From contig JAGCPN010000001.1 of the NCBI GenBank assembly GCA_017965665.1, positions 124,001 through 188,000 of the forward strand: DNA of 64,000 bases. Direction: 5' to 3'. Shown here in pieces: positions 7,592 to 16,854 of this stretch. The notes below the pieces were generated by a model, which searched no databases, was not told the DNA's origin, and was given only the letters and a program-made list of their open reading frames with translations. Numbering within the stretch: position 1 is the first letter of the stretch; each line of letters opens with the position of its first letter. Position numbers and translations under genes: made by a program. This stretch comes from Aeriscardovia sp. (lineage in GTDB: Bacteria; Actinomycetota; Actinomycetes; Actinomycetales; Bifidobacteriaceae).

Positions 7592-8989
7592 ATGAAGTGC
7601 CCCAAATGCAAAGCTGACGTGGAAGATGGGATCAACTTTTGCCCTCAGTGCGGAAGCGATCTCAAAAAGAGCGGAAATAAAGGGAAAAAGCCGGGCGGGC
7701 AGCAGAAGGATGAGGGAAGCGCCCCAAACGAGGAGCGGGCGGCCGCAAATCCGGACGGGCAGGGCGGCGTCGCCAATGAAAGCGGACCTGAAACCGGAAC
7801 GCAAGAGGCCAAATCTTCGGATCCGGAGGGGGGTGGCGACAAAGGAGGGGCCGGGCAGCCCCCGAAAGCCTCGACTTCAGGGCAGGCAGAGAAGGCGGCG
7901 GCTCCGCAGGGCAGGATCGGAGGGGGATTTTTGGCCGCGGTCATAGCAGTAGCAGCCCTGGCCGCCATAGGCGTGGGATGCGGCATTGTGCACACCGTCA
8001 TCGCCTCGGCCTCCGCCTCCTCAAGCCAGGAGAGCGGAAGCGATCTGGCTTCAGGAGGCTCTTCGGCCGGATCCTACGGCGGCGGGGAAGAAGGATCTCA
8101 GAGCTCTTCTTCGGGATCCTCTTCATCCTCCACTTCTTCTTCCTCTTCCCCTTCTTCGTCGGCAACGTCCTCTTCTTCCGGATCTTCGCAGGCCGCCTCC
8201 AGACAGGGGGAGACGGACGCAGTTTCCGATCTGGTATCCGCCCAAAATTGCTCGGGGGCGGGAGGGAGCGCCACTTTGCAGTCCAGCCCGTCCAGTCAGT
8301 CGGCTTTCACCGTCTCGGGGACTTCTGCTTGGGGGCCGATTCTTACCTGCGTGGCCCAGCAGACATCCATGCCGTCTTCAGAGGAGACGGAGATCCGCTC
8401 CTTTGTAAATCAGGCGGCCGCCAACTCGGAGTCGGGAAGCTCCTCCGCCTCTCCTCAGACCGTGAGTTGGGGCCTGGGGGACAAATCTGAGATTTATGCC
8501 ACTTTTGCCCCCTCCCCGGGCGGCCAAGGGGGGTGGAGCGTGGGCTTTGCCGACACCCGCTCCGCCTCCGCTGCCGATTTTCAGGATTTACAATCCGAAG
8601 ATCAGGGATCTGACGCGGCTTCCCAGGGAAGCGATGCCGTATCGGCCCTGCAAAATTCCGCGCAACAGTGCTCTGCGGATGCGGGCGAATCGGATCTGCA
8701 GTCCAACCCTTCCGGCCCCGATATGCTCATAATCAGCGGGCAAAACGACTGGGGGAGCGTCCTTGCATGCGTCGCCCGGCAGACTTCCATGCCCGCAGCC
8801 GATCAGGCCAAGATCAAATCATTTGTAGATGCCGTTTCCTCCGATCCGAATTCGGGGCAGAGCGGGGGAACTGTGAGCTGGAGCATGAAGGACGGATCCA
8901 AAATCTATACCTCTTACGACCCTGCGGCCAGCCAGCCGGGAGCCTGGATAGTAGACATGGGAGACGAGCCCTCGGGGGGCGCAAACTGA
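7592..8989 (+). CDS. Zinc-ribbon transmembrane protein with Ser-rich stalk and two ectodomain repeats
   Basis: 465 residues. Residues 3-21 are a zinc ribbon (CPKC...CPQC). A hydrophilic linker leads to one transmembrane helix (about 110-132). Outside follow a low-complexity Ser/Gly stalk (about 140-210) and two repeats of roughly 110 residues. Each repeat has an AQNC or AQQC motif, a W in SGTSAWG or SGQNDWG, a second cysteine in TCVA or ACVA, QTSMP, a VSW strand, and a closing GGW or GAW. The two conserved cysteines per repeat could form a disulphide. The design (cytoplasmic zinc ribbon, one helix, stalk, ectodomain) suggests a surface sensor or envelope factor. The intact gene defines what the broken copy at 3015 once was. 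Confidence 0.82.
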   Translation: MKCPKCKADVEDGINFCPQCGSDLKKSGNKGKKPGGQQKDEGSAPNEERAAANPDGQGGVANESGPETGTQEAKSSDPEGGGDKGGAGQPPKASTSGQAEKAAAPQGRIGGGFLAAVIAVAALAAIGVGCGIVHTVIASASASSSQESGSDLASGGSSAGSYGGGEEGSQSSSSGSSSSSTSSSSSPSSSATSSSSGSSQAASRQGETDAVSDLVSAQNCSGAGGSATLQSSPSSQSAFTVSGTSAWGPILTCVAQQTSMPSSEETEIRSFVNQAAANSESGSSSASPQTVSWGLGDKSEIYATFAPSPGGQGGWSVGFADTRSASAADFQDLQSEDQGSDAASQGSDAVSALQNSAQQCSADAGESDLQSNPSGPDMLIISGQNDWGSVLACVARQTSMPAADQAKIKSFVDAVSSDPNSGQSGGTVSWSMKDGSKIYTSYDPAASQPGAWIVDMGDEPSGGAN

Positions 8990-9217
8990 TCTGCGCCTTT
9001 CAGCAGGCCTTGCATTAAAAGCAGATATTTTCCGCAAATCCGTTTGGTGAAGATCTTTGCGGGGAAGCCTTTACGGCACCTGCCGCGGCCCTGCGGCTTT
9101 GGGCGAAGCGCCGGTCCCCCTTTTCAAAATTTTCGCCGCTTTCTTTGGTATCGGCCGTTCATCAAAGCCCGCGAGGGGCATAAAGCGTTTTTTTTAAAGC
9201 CTTTTTCGCCTGAAGGA

Positions 9218-9256
9218 GCCGCCTCATCCTGCGCAGGACCCAAGGCCCGAGGCGGC
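9218..9256. other. Inverted repeat after the SDR gene
   Basis: GCCGCCTC (9218-9225) pairs with GAGGCGGC (9249-9256), with an inner CCTGCGCAGG palindrome. It begins 7 bases after the SDR stop codon. There is no clean T-run, so termination is only possible. Confidence 0.4.
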
Positions 9257-9262
9257 AAAAGC

Positions 9263-10003
9263 CTAATGCACCTGGAGGGTCGGCCTTATAATCAGCTCGT
9301 CTACGCAGGCCTCAGGGGGCATGTCGATTGCAAAGTCGACGCATTTGGCCACGTCCGAAGCGGGAATGGCCGTGGAAGCGTAGAACTGTTCGTCGTCTCT
9401 GCGCGCGTCGGGATCGGTTATGGTGCCGAGAAGCTCGGTATCTACGGCTCCGGGGGCTATCAAAGTGACTCTGACGCCGCTCTTGGCCTGGGCCTCTTCC
9501 TTCCTCAATGCATCGCTTAAGGCCCTGACTGCAAATTTTGTGGCCGAGTACACGGCGGAGGCGGGGTTTGAGACGTGTCCGGCGACAGATCCCATATTGA
9601 TGATGTGCCCCTCTCCCTGCTCCCTCATGATTTTCAGGCAGGCGTGGATGCCGTAGAGGACGCCTTTCACGTTCACGTCCACCATCCTGTCCCACTCATC
9701 CACCTTGTCCTTGATGATTTCGGAGACCGGCATGAGTCCGGCATTGTTCACCCACACGTCGATCCTGCCGAACTCCGCCATTGCGGCCTGTGCTACTTCT
9801 TCCATCTGCATTATGGAGGTGACGTCGGCTTTGAGGAAGATGGCCTGTCCGCCCTTCTCCCTTATGGAGGCGGCCACCTTGCTGAGCCTGTCTTCGCGCC
9901 TGGCGCACAAAACAAGCCGGTGCCCCTTTTGCGCCAAAAGCCTGGCTGTCTCTTCCCCTATGCCGCTGGAGGCCCCGGTCACTACTACCACTTTGGATTT
10001 CAT
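9263..10003 (-). CDS. SDR-family oxidoreductase
   Basis: A 246-residue classical short-chain dehydrogenase/reductase. It has the cofactor motif TGASSGIG (residues 10-17), CARRED after the second strand (favours NADPH), NNAG, the catalytic Ser (NMGSVAGH) and YSATK with the catalytic Tyr and Lys, and PGAVDTEL. It resembles the YdfG/serine-dehydrogenase-like branch, but the substrate cannot be told from sequence. It is cytoplasmic, monocistronic, and divergent from ychF with about 50 bp between. Confidence 0.9.
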   Translation of the reverse strand: MKSKVVVVTGASSGIGEETARLLAQKGHRLVLCARREDRLSKVAASIREKGGQAIFLKADVTSIMQMEEVAQAAMAEFGRIDVWVNNAGLMPVSEIIKDKVDEWDRMVDVNVKGVLYGIHACLKIMREQGEGHIINMGSVAGHVSNPASAVYSATKFAVRALSDALRKEEAQAKSGVRVTLIAPGAVDTELLGTITDPDARRDDEQFYASTAIPASDVAKCVDFAIDMPPEACVDELIIRPTLQVH

Positions 10004-10055
10004 TTCCCTTTTCGCCCCTTTCAGGTGAAATAAGCGGAATATTAGACTTTAGTAT

Positions 10056-11120
10056 ATGAGTTTAACTATAGGAATAGTAGGTCTTCCCAATGTGGGCAAG
10101 AGCACGCTGTTCAACGCCCTGACTAAAAACGACGCCCTGGCCGCCAACTACCCCTTCGCCACGATAGATCCCAACGTGGGCGTGGTGCCCCTGAAAGACG
10201 ACAGGCTTGCAAAGCTCGCCAAAGTGGTCGGGACCGAGACTTTGATCCCGGCCACCGTGAAGTTTGTAGACATAGCGGGAATTGTAAAAGGTGCTTACAA
10301 GGGCGAGGGGCTGGGAAACCAATTTCTCTCCCACATACGAGAAGCCGACGCCATCTGCGAAGTCGTGAGGGTTTTCAAAGACGACGACATAGTGCACGTT
10401 GAAAACAAAGTCGATCCCAAAAGCGACATAGAGACCATAAATACCGAGCTCATACTGTCGGATATGCAGGTGCTCGAAAAAATGCTTCCCAAGATGGAAA
10501 AGGACGTGAGGGGGGGCAAAGAGGACAAAAAAAAGCTGGAGGAGGCCGAAAAGGTCTACGAAGCCCTCAAAGAAGGGAAAATCCTTTCAAACTGCGCAAA
10601 AGGGATAGATTACGAGCTTTTGAAAGGCATAAACCTTTTGACTTTAAAGCCCTTCATCTACGTCTTCAATGCAGATGACGCCTCGCTGGAAGACGAGGCC
10701 CTCAAAAAAGATCTTTCCGACTTCGTCTCCCCCGCCCCGGCGGTCTTTCTGAACGCCGAGCTCGAGCGGGAAGTCTCCCAGCTTCCGGATGAAGAAGCGG
10801 AGGAGTTTTTGGATCAGTCCGGCCTAGACAAGCTCGCTTCCGCAGGCTTTTCCCTCCTCGGCCTCCAGACTTTCCTCACGGCCGGGCCCAAGGAAGTGAG
10901 GGCGTGGACCATAAAGAAGGGGAGCTGCGCCCCTCAGGCGGCGGGCGTCATCCATTCCGACTTTGAGAGGGGATTTATCAAGGCGAGCGTGGTGTCGTGC
11001 GACGACCTTTTGGAAGCCGGGAGCTATGAAAACGCCAGGAAGGAAGGAAAAGTGCGGATTGAAGGTAAAGACTACGTGATGCAGGAAGGGGATGTGGTCG
11101 AATTTCGGTTCAACGTATGA
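10056..11120 (+). CDS. ychF: Redox-responsive ribosome-associated ATPase YchF (Obg family)
   Basis: Full-length, 354 residues. G1 is GLPNVGKST, the switch region YPFATIDPNVGVV, G3 VDIAGIVKGA, and the YchF-type base motif NADD replaces NKxD (ATP preference in this family). A helical coiled domain lies in the middle and the C-terminal TGS domain has KEVRAW, FERGFIKA and GDVVEFRFN. There is no clear ribosome site; TAGACT at 10043-10048 lies seven bases before the ATG, so the mRNA is probably leaderless. It is the first gene of a run with pth and mfd (ATGA overlap with pth). Confidence 0.95.
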   Translation: MSLTIGIVGLPNVGKSTLFNALTKNDALAANYPFATIDPNVGVVPLKDDRLAKLAKVVGTETLIPATVKFVDIAGIVKGAYKGEGLGNQFLSHIREADAICEVVRVFKDDDIVHVENKVDPKSDIETINTELILSDMQVLEKMLPKMEKDVRGGKEDKKKLEEAEKVYEALKEGKILSNCAKGIDYELLKGINLLTLKPFIYVFNADDASLEDEALKKDLSDFVSPAPAVFLNAELEREVSQLPDEEAEEFLDQSGLDKLASAGFSLLGLQTFLTAGPKEVRAWTIKKGSCAPQAAGVIHSDFERGFIKASVVSCDDLLEAGSYENARKEGKVRIEGKDYVMQEGDVVEFRFNV

Positions 11121-11695
11121 GCGAAAATAATATTTGGCTGGTAGCGGGGCTCGGAAACCCGGAGCCCCGCTACGATTCGACGCGGCATAACGCCGGGTTT
11201 GCGACCCTCGACCTCATGGCAAAGGAGGCCGGGGAGGCGTTCAAAGATTCAAAGCTCTCCTCAGTCGCCAGGATCTTCAGGGAGGGGGGGCCGAAAATCT
11301 TTCTGGACAAGCCTCTAACCTACATGAACTCCTCGGGGGCGAGCGTGCAGTCCATGCTCTCCTACTACAACATCCCTCCCTCGCGCCTCATAGTCGTACA
11401 CGACGACATGGATCTGGAAGTGGGGAGGGTGAAAGTGAAAATAGGCGGTTCGGCCGCCGGGCACAACGGGATAAAGTCCATAGACGCATACCTGGGAACC
11501 CCTGCCTACTACAGGGTGAGAATCGGAATAGGGAGGCCGTCCCGGCCCGGGGGATCCATTTCGTGGGTGCTGGGGAAGTTTTCGGCTGAAGAAAAGGAAA
11601 GGATGGCCGAAGGGGAGCGGAGGGCGGCGGAGGCGGTGCAGTCCATCATCTCCGAAGGCCTCGCAAGGACTCAGGAAAAATTCAATGCCAGGTAG
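11117..11695 (+). CDS. pth: Peptidyl-tRNA hydrolase
   Basis: 192 residues. It frees tRNA from stalled peptidyl-tRNA. The signatures are GLGNPEPRYDSTRHNAGF with the catalytic His, TYMNSSG, VHDDMDL with the catalytic Asp, and GGSAAGHNGIKS. It overlaps the ychF stop by 4 bp (ATGA) and the mfd start by 11 bp, so the three are translated from one message. Confidence 0.96.
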   Translation: MSENNIWLVAGLGNPEPRYDSTRHNAGFATLDLMAKEAGEAFKDSKLSSVARIFREGGPKIFLDKPLTYMNSSGASVQSMLSYYNIPPSRLIVVHDDMDLEVGRVKVKIGGSAAGHNGIKSIDAYLGTPAYYRVRIGIGRPSRPGGSISWVLGKFSAEEKERMAEGERRAAEAVQSIISEGLARTQEKFNAR

Positions 11696-14600
11696 TTTGT
11701 CGGCTTTTAAAAAAGATCTGGAGGGCAGCGGGGACTTTCAGCGGCTTCTCAGGGCCTCCGGGCATCTGCGCCTAAATTTCCCCTCTCCCGCGCTCATCGC
11801 CGCGAGCTGTATGGCCGATCGGGGCGCAGTACTGGTCCTGCCCACTCCGGGGGAAGCCGAAAAGGCCTATAAGGCCTGCCTCGACTGGTGGGGAGGCGAT
11901 CCTGGGCAAGTGGCGCTCCTGCCCACTCCCGAACCCCTGCCCTACGAGCAGCTCTCCCCCAGGCCCTCCACCGTAGCCGAGAGGTACAGGATCTTGAGGC
12001 GGCTGCGCTTTCCCGAAAAACGCGAAGGGTGGGGAGAGGTAAAGCTGGCGGTATGCGCGCTCAGATCCCTCCTCCAGCCCGTCTCCCCGCTCTTCCGCGA
12101 GCCCCCGCTTTTCATTCAGGCAGGCGAAGAGATAAGCCAGGAACATCTCAAATCCCGCCTGAAATTCCTGGGGTACCGCGAGGCGGAGGCGGTGTCTTCG
12201 AGGGGGGAGGCGGCCTTCAGAGATTCCCTTCTGGACGTCTTTGCTCCCAACATGGACAGTCCGGTGAGGATCGTCTGGGACGGGGGGAAGATAGGGAAGA
12301 TGAGAAAGTTTTCCGTCCTTTCCCAGCGCACCTTCGAAGAAGTGCAGGAGTGCCATCTGGGCCCCTGCCACGGGTTTTTGGTAACTGCGGAAGTTAGAGA
12401 GGCAGCTTTAGAGCTTTCCCACGCCTCCCCGTTCAGGGCCATGATGGAGAAGATAGCCGAGGGAGAAAGCGTTTCGGGAATGGAAGCCGCCCAATCCCTC
12501 CTCGTCCCCCTGACCCCCCTTTCCCGCCTCCTCTCCGGGCGCCTCTTCCTCTTTTCGGATACGGACGGCATGGAACGGATCGCCGCCCTTTTGAAAGAGG
12601 CCTCGGAGAAGTTTTTGGAAGCACAGAAGGGGGAGGGGAAGATCTCTTCCGCCTTTTCGGGCCCGGGGTTCTCTGACTTCAAGGATCTGGAGGCGCAAAT
12701 AAAAGCGGAGGACGCGGTCTTCGCCTGCAACGCCCCCACCCCCTCGCTTTCAGCCGCCCCCAAGTGCATGGGGGAAAGGGAGGCGATAAAGCGGGCTTTG
12801 GACCTTCCCGGGTTCACGGTCGTCCTCTCTTCCCCCGGGCAGAGTTTGGAGGAAATCCGCTCGCGCTTCCCCGGCCTGCGCCTGTTTACGGCCTCTTCCG
12901 ACATGCAGGAGGGGTTTGAAGAGGCGTCCTGCAAATTCGCCCTCATCACCGAAGCCGACCTTTTCAACAATTCTTCCCCCCTCCCCGCCTCCAAGTTCTC
13001 CTTCAGGGAGAAGAGCGTAGACATCCCGGACCTGGAGCCCGGAGACTTTGTAGTCCACCAACAGTTCGGGATAGGCAGGTTCGTCGGCCTGGAAAAGAGG
13101 GAGGAGGAGGAGGGGGGAGAAACCGACTACGTAGCCCTGGAGTACGCATCCTCTTCCGGAAGGGGGGCGGATATGCTGTACCTGCCCGCCTCCCAGCTCT
13201 CCCAGGTGAGCCGGTACCTCGGCTCCGACTCCCCCAAGCTCGACCGCCTGGGATCGCCCGCGTGGAAAAAGGAGAAGTCCAAGGCCAGAGAGCATGCGGC
13301 CCAGGTCTCGCAGGAACTCGTGAAGCTGTACTGCCAGAGGGGGAAGCTCGAGGGTCACGCCTTTCCCGCCGACACCCCCGAGCAGCGCGAAATGGAGGAG
13401 GACTTCCCTTACAGGGAGACCCCCGACCAGCTCAAAGCCATAGAGGAAGTCAAAAAAGACATGGAGGCGCCCTTCCCCATGGACAGGCTCATCACGGGAG
13501 ACGTGGGGTTCGGAAAGACCGAGATCGCCCTGAGGGCCGCCTTCAAAGCCGTCCAGGGGGGAAAACAGGTCGCGATCCTCGCCCCTACCACCCTCCTGAC
13601 CGAGCAGCACCTCGACACCTTCCGGGCCCGCTTCTCCCCCTTCGGGGTGAAAGTCGAAGGCCTCTCCCGCTTCAGGACGGCCAAAGAGGCCAAGGAAATC
13701 CTGCAGGGTGCGGCCTGCGGGGAAGTAAAAGTTCTGATAGGCACGCAAAAAATCCTCTCCAAATCCGTCTCCTTCAAAGATCTGGGACTGGTGATAGTGG
13801 ACGAAGAGCAGAGGTTCGGGGTCAAAGACAAGGAGTTTTTGAAAAAGCTGAGGCCCGACGTGGACGTCCTTTCGCTCTCGGCCACTCCTATACCCAGGAC
13901 TTTGGAGATGAGCCTGGTCGGGGTGAGGGCGGTTTCCACCCTCACCACCCCTCCCGAAGACAGGATTGACGTTCTGACGTACGTAGGAGAGTGGAAAGAG
14001 GAGCTCGTGGCGGCCGCCGTCTCCAGGGAGGTTCTCAGATCCGGGCAGGTGTTTTACGTGTGCGCAAGGATAGAGGATCTCGACACTGCCGCAGCCCGGA
14101 TCTCGTCTCTGGTTCCCGGCTGCAGGGTCGAAGTGGCGGACGGGAAGATGCCTCCCGCCAGGCTCGACAGGGTCATAAACGACTTTTGGAAGAGGAAGGT
14201 GGACGTTTTGGTCTCGACCTCGATAATTGAGACCGGCCTCGACATACCTTCCGCCAACACCCTGATAGTGGAGAGGGCGGACTGCTTCGGCCTGGCCCAG
14301 CTCCACCAGCTGCGGGGGAGGGTCGGAAGGTCCTCGCAGAGGGCTTACGCGTACTTCCTGCACCCCGAGAGCATCACTTCCGACGCCGAAGCGAGGCTGG
14401 AGACGATAGAAGAAAACGCGTCCCTCGGATCGGGATACAAAATAGCCCTCAAGGACCTGGAGCTGAGGGGGATAGGCAACCTGGTGGGGGAAGAGCAGAG
14501 CGGATTTATAAAGGGAGTGGGCTTCGACTACTTCGTGCGGATGATGAAGGAGGGGGTGGAAAAGGAGAGGGGGATCTTACAAAAGGAGGAAGAGAGGCCC

Positions 14601-15032
14601 AGAATCGATCTTCCCGGCAGATCCTTTATATCCAATTCCTTCATCCCCTCCCAAAAGCTCAGGATGGAAGCCTACTCCTCCATATTCGGCGCCGGAGGGG
14701 AAGGGGAACTGGAAGAAGTGCGGGGGGGCATCGAAGATCGCTACGGCAAAATTCCGGATCCGGTCCTCGCCCTCTTCTCCCAGCGCCGCCTCGAGTGGCA
14801 GGCTGAAAAGTGCGGGGTAAAGGAAATAAGCTGCAGGGCGGGCAAACTTTCCTTCCGCCTCTCTTCCCCGCTTCCTTACTCCAAGCAGTTGCGCCTCGAG
14901 AGGCTGTTTTCCGGCTCCTCCTACCTCAAATCTGAGCCGGGTTTTAAAATTCCTTTAGACGAAGGGCTCGGGGAAGGCGGGGCTTTGAAAGCCGCCTCCT
15001 CCGTCCTCTCCCAACTTTTTGCAAACTTATAA
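11685..15032 (+). CDS. mfd: Transcription-repair coupling factor Mfd
   Basis: 1115 residues, normal length. The protein removes stalled RNA polymerase and recruits UvrA. The N-terminal UvrB-like region covers about 1-350. The CarD-like RNA polymerase interaction domain starts at about 447 (GDFVVHQQFGIGRFVGL). The RecG-like translocase follows, with TGDVGFGKTE (Walker A, about 604), DEEQRFG (Walker B, about 706), SATPIPRTL and the QLRGRVGR motif. The C-terminal TRCF domain covers the last 150 residues. The ATG lies inside the end of pth. Confidence 0.96.
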   Translation: MPGSLSAFKKDLEGSGDFQRLLRASGHLRLNFPSPALIAASCMADRGAVLVLPTPGEAEKAYKACLDWWGGDPGQVALLPTPEPLPYEQLSPRPSTVAERYRILRRLRFPEKREGWGEVKLAVCALRSLLQPVSPLFREPPLFIQAGEEISQEHLKSRLKFLGYREAEAVSSRGEAAFRDSLLDVFAPNMDSPVRIVWDGGKIGKMRKFSVLSQRTFEEVQECHLGPCHGFLVTAEVREAALELSHASPFRAMMEKIAEGESVSGMEAAQSLLVPLTPLSRLLSGRLFLFSDTDGMERIAALLKEASEKFLEAQKGEGKISSAFSGPGFSDFKDLEAQIKAEDAVFACNAPTPSLSAAPKCMGEREAIKRALDLPGFTVVLSSPGQSLEEIRSRFPGLRLFTASSDMQEGFEEASCKFALITEADLFNNSSPLPASKFSFREKSVDIPDLEPGDFVVHQQFGIGRFVGLEKREEEEGGETDYVALEYASSSGRGADMLYLPASQLSQVSRYLGSDSPKLDRLGSPAWKKEKSKAREHAAQVSQELVKLYCQRGKLEGHAFPADTPEQREMEEDFPYRETPDQLKAIEEVKKDMEAPFPMDRLITGDVGFGKTEIALRAAFKAVQGGKQVAILAPTTLLTEQHLDTFRARFSPFGVKVEGLSRFRTAKEAKEILQGAACGEVKVLIGTQKILSKSVSFKDLGLVIVDEEQRFGVKDKEFLKKLRPDVDVLSLSATPIPRTLEMSLVGVRAVSTLTTPPEDRIDVLTYVGEWKEELVAAAVSREVLRSGQVFYVCARIEDLDTAAARISSLVPGCRVEVADGKMPPARLDRVINDFWKRKVDVLVSTSIIETGLDIPSANTLIVERADCFGLAQLHQLRGRVGRSSQRAYAYFLHPESITSDAEARLETIEENASLGSGYKIALKDLELRGIGNLVGEEQSGFIKGVGFDYFVRMMKEGVEKERGILQKEEERPRIDLPGRSFISNSFIPSQKLRMEAYSSIFGAGGEGELEEVRGGIEDRYGKIPDPVLALFSQRRLEWQAEKCGVKEISCRAGKLSFRLSSPLPYSKQLRLERLFSGSSYLKSEPGFKIPLDEGLGEGGALKAASSVLSQLFANL

Positions 15033-15041
15033 GGGGGAATC

Positions 15042-16331
15042 GTGGCAGCGATAGAGAGAATAAACGCCAGGCAGATTTTGGATTCAAGGGGAAACCCCAC
15101 CCTGGAAGTGACCCTCGAAACCGACGACGGGGCGGAAGGGGTGGCCTGCGTCCCCTCCGGAGCCTCCACGGGGATCTATGAGGCCGTGGAAAAGAGGGAC
15201 GGAGATGCGAAGCACTTCAACGGCAAAGGCGTCCAGGGCGCCATCAGGGCCGTCAAAGACGTCATCGCCCCCTCCCTCCTCGGGCTGGATTCCATCGACC
15301 AGCGCGGAATAGACGAGCGCATGATCGATCTCGACGGGACCAAGAACAAGTCCAAACTCGGCGCCAACGCGATCCTGGGGGTGTCTATGGCAAACCTGCG
15401 CGCCGCGGCCCAGAGCGCGGATCTGGCGCTCTTCAGGTATCTGGGAGGGGTGAACGGCTACATCCTCCCCGTCCCCTGCATGAACATCCTCAACGGGGGA
15501 GTCCACGCCGACAACAACATCGACATTCAGGAGTTCATGATCATCCCCTACGGCTTCGACTCTTTTAAAGAGGCTCTGGAAGCCGGCTGCGAGACCTACG
15601 CCAGCCTGAAGTCCATTCTGAAGGAAGAGGGGCTTTCCTCCTCCGTAGGCGACGAGGGAGGGTTTGCCCCCAACCTCGAAAGCAACGCCCACGCCATCGA
15701 TCTCCTGCTCAAAGCCATGAGAAACGCGGGGTTCGAGCCCGGAAAAGAGATCGGAATCGGAATAGACGCCGCCAGCAGCGAGTTCTTCGATGAAGATTCC
15801 AAGACATACATGTTCGAGGGATCCGCCCGCAGCGGGGAGTGGATGATGGACTACTGGCAGAGGCTCGCGGAGGCCTACCCCGTGGTCTCCATCGAAGATC
15901 CCTTCGCCCAGGACGACTGGGAGAAGTGGAGCGAAATGGAAGAGAAGCTGGGAGGGGAGATCCAGATCGTGGGAGACGACCTTCTGACCACCAACCCCTC
16001 CAGAATCTCCAAGGCGATCGAGCTCAAAGCCTGCAACGCCCTCCTCGTCAAGCCCAACCAGATCGGAACCGTCTCCGAGACCCTCGACGCCATGCGCATA
16101 GCCTTCAGGCACGGTTTTGCCACCATGGTCTCCCACAGGTCCGGAGAAACCATGGACACCTTCATAGCCGACCTCGCCGTAGCCAGGAACGCCTGCCAGA
16201 TTAAGACCGGAGCCCCCGCCAGGGGCGAGAGGGTGGCAAAGTACAACAGGCTCCTGAAGATCGAGATGATGCTGGGCGAGAGCGGGATGTATGCAGGCAA
16301 ATCCGCCTTCAAGCGCGCTTCCAAGTTCTGA
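15042..16331 (+). CDS. eno: Enolase
   Basis: 429 residues. It converts 2-phosphoglycerate to phosphoenolpyruvate in glycolysis. The substrate loop [16 protein letters not shown] with the acid/base Glu, the metal ligands in [11 protein letters not shown] and GDDLLTTNP, the catalytic Lys in LVKPNQIG, and [17 protein letters not shown] are all present (Met-Asp where Glu-Asp is usual). The start is GTG with AAGGGGG before it, 9 bp after mfd. The next gene starts inside its 3' end. Confidence 0.96.
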   Translation: MAAIERINARQILDSRGNPTLEVTLETDDGAEGVACVPSGASTGIYEAVEKRDGDAKHFNGKGVQGAIRAVKDVIAPSLLGLDSIDQRGIDERMIDLDGTKNKSKLGANAILGVSMANLRAAAQSADLALFRYLGGVNGYILPVPCMNILNGGVHADNNIDIQEFMIIPYGFDSFKEALEAGCETYASLKSILKEEGLSSSVGDEGGFAPNLESNAHAIDLLLKAMRNAGFEPGKEIGIGIDAASSEFFDEDSKTYMFEGSARSGEWMMDYWQRLAEAYPVVSIEDPFAQDDWEKWSEMEEKLGGEIQIVGDDLLTTNPSRISKAIELKACNALLVKPNQIGTVSETLDAMRIAFRHGFATMVSHRSGETMDTFIADLAVARNACQIKTGAPARGERVAKYNRLLKIEMMLGESGMYAGKSAFKRASKF

Positions 16332-16854
16332 GCTCTGCGCCCGGGACGCCGCATTTTGCCGGGATTTGGCCCGCAGCCTCCTGTCGCACCCCGCCACGGC
16401 CGAAGAAAAAGAGGAGGCCGCAAGGGGCCTTGGCCGGGAGCCCGATGGCATGGCGGCCGTGGGCGCCCGGGGATGGGGGAGGGTCCTGGCGGCGGTAGTC
16501 AGCCCGAGCGTGCGCTCCCACCCCTTCCCCACGGTCTTCTATCTGGTAGACAGAGACCTTTCCCGCAGGGCCTCCCAGCTGGAGTCCGCCGGCGCCATGA
16601 GGGGGTGGAACCTGAGGCTGGAAAAGGAGAGCGATCTCAAAAGCGACTACCTCAGGGCGCATCTGATGTACCTGTGTTTCAGGGATGAAGTGGGGAGGAT
16701 CTTAGGCGCTCCGCCGTTTCCGTCCCGGATTTCGGCCGGAGGTATGCCGGATAGGGTCAAGTGCCTGCACGCGCTTTTGGCACAGAGCCTCGTAATGGGG
16801 CCCGGGATCAACCCCATAGGAGACGAGACGGCGAGGGAAGTTGGAGCATGGTGA
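16291..16854 (+). CDS. DUF501 family protein
   Basis: 187 residues. The family is typical of actinobacteria and its function is not established. The diagnostic tail [20 protein letters not shown]...[10 protein letters not shown] is complete, and [16 protein letters not shown] matches the central family motif. The ATG used here overlaps eno by 41 bp; a later start is possible because the first 25 residues are not conserved in my memory of the family. The usual actinobacterial neighbour between eno and DUF501, an FtsB/DivIC-like septum protein, is missing here. Confidence 0.9.
   Translation: MQANPPSSALPSSELCARDAAFCRDLARSLLSHPATAEEKEEAARGLGREPDGMAAVGARGWGRVLAAVVSPSVRSHPFPTVFYLVDRDLSRRASQLESAGAMRGWNLRLEKESDLKSDYLRAHLMYLCFRDEVGRILGAPPFPSRISAGGMPDRVKCLHALLAQSLVMGPGINPIGDETAREVGAW

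Noticed and set aside
12750-14363. 537-codon frame on the minus strand opposite mfd
   Set aside because: Low-complexity product, no ribosome site, while mfd is complete and conserved.
15084-16532. 482-codon minus frame opposite eno
   Set aside because: Shadow of the biased eno codons; no recognisable protein.
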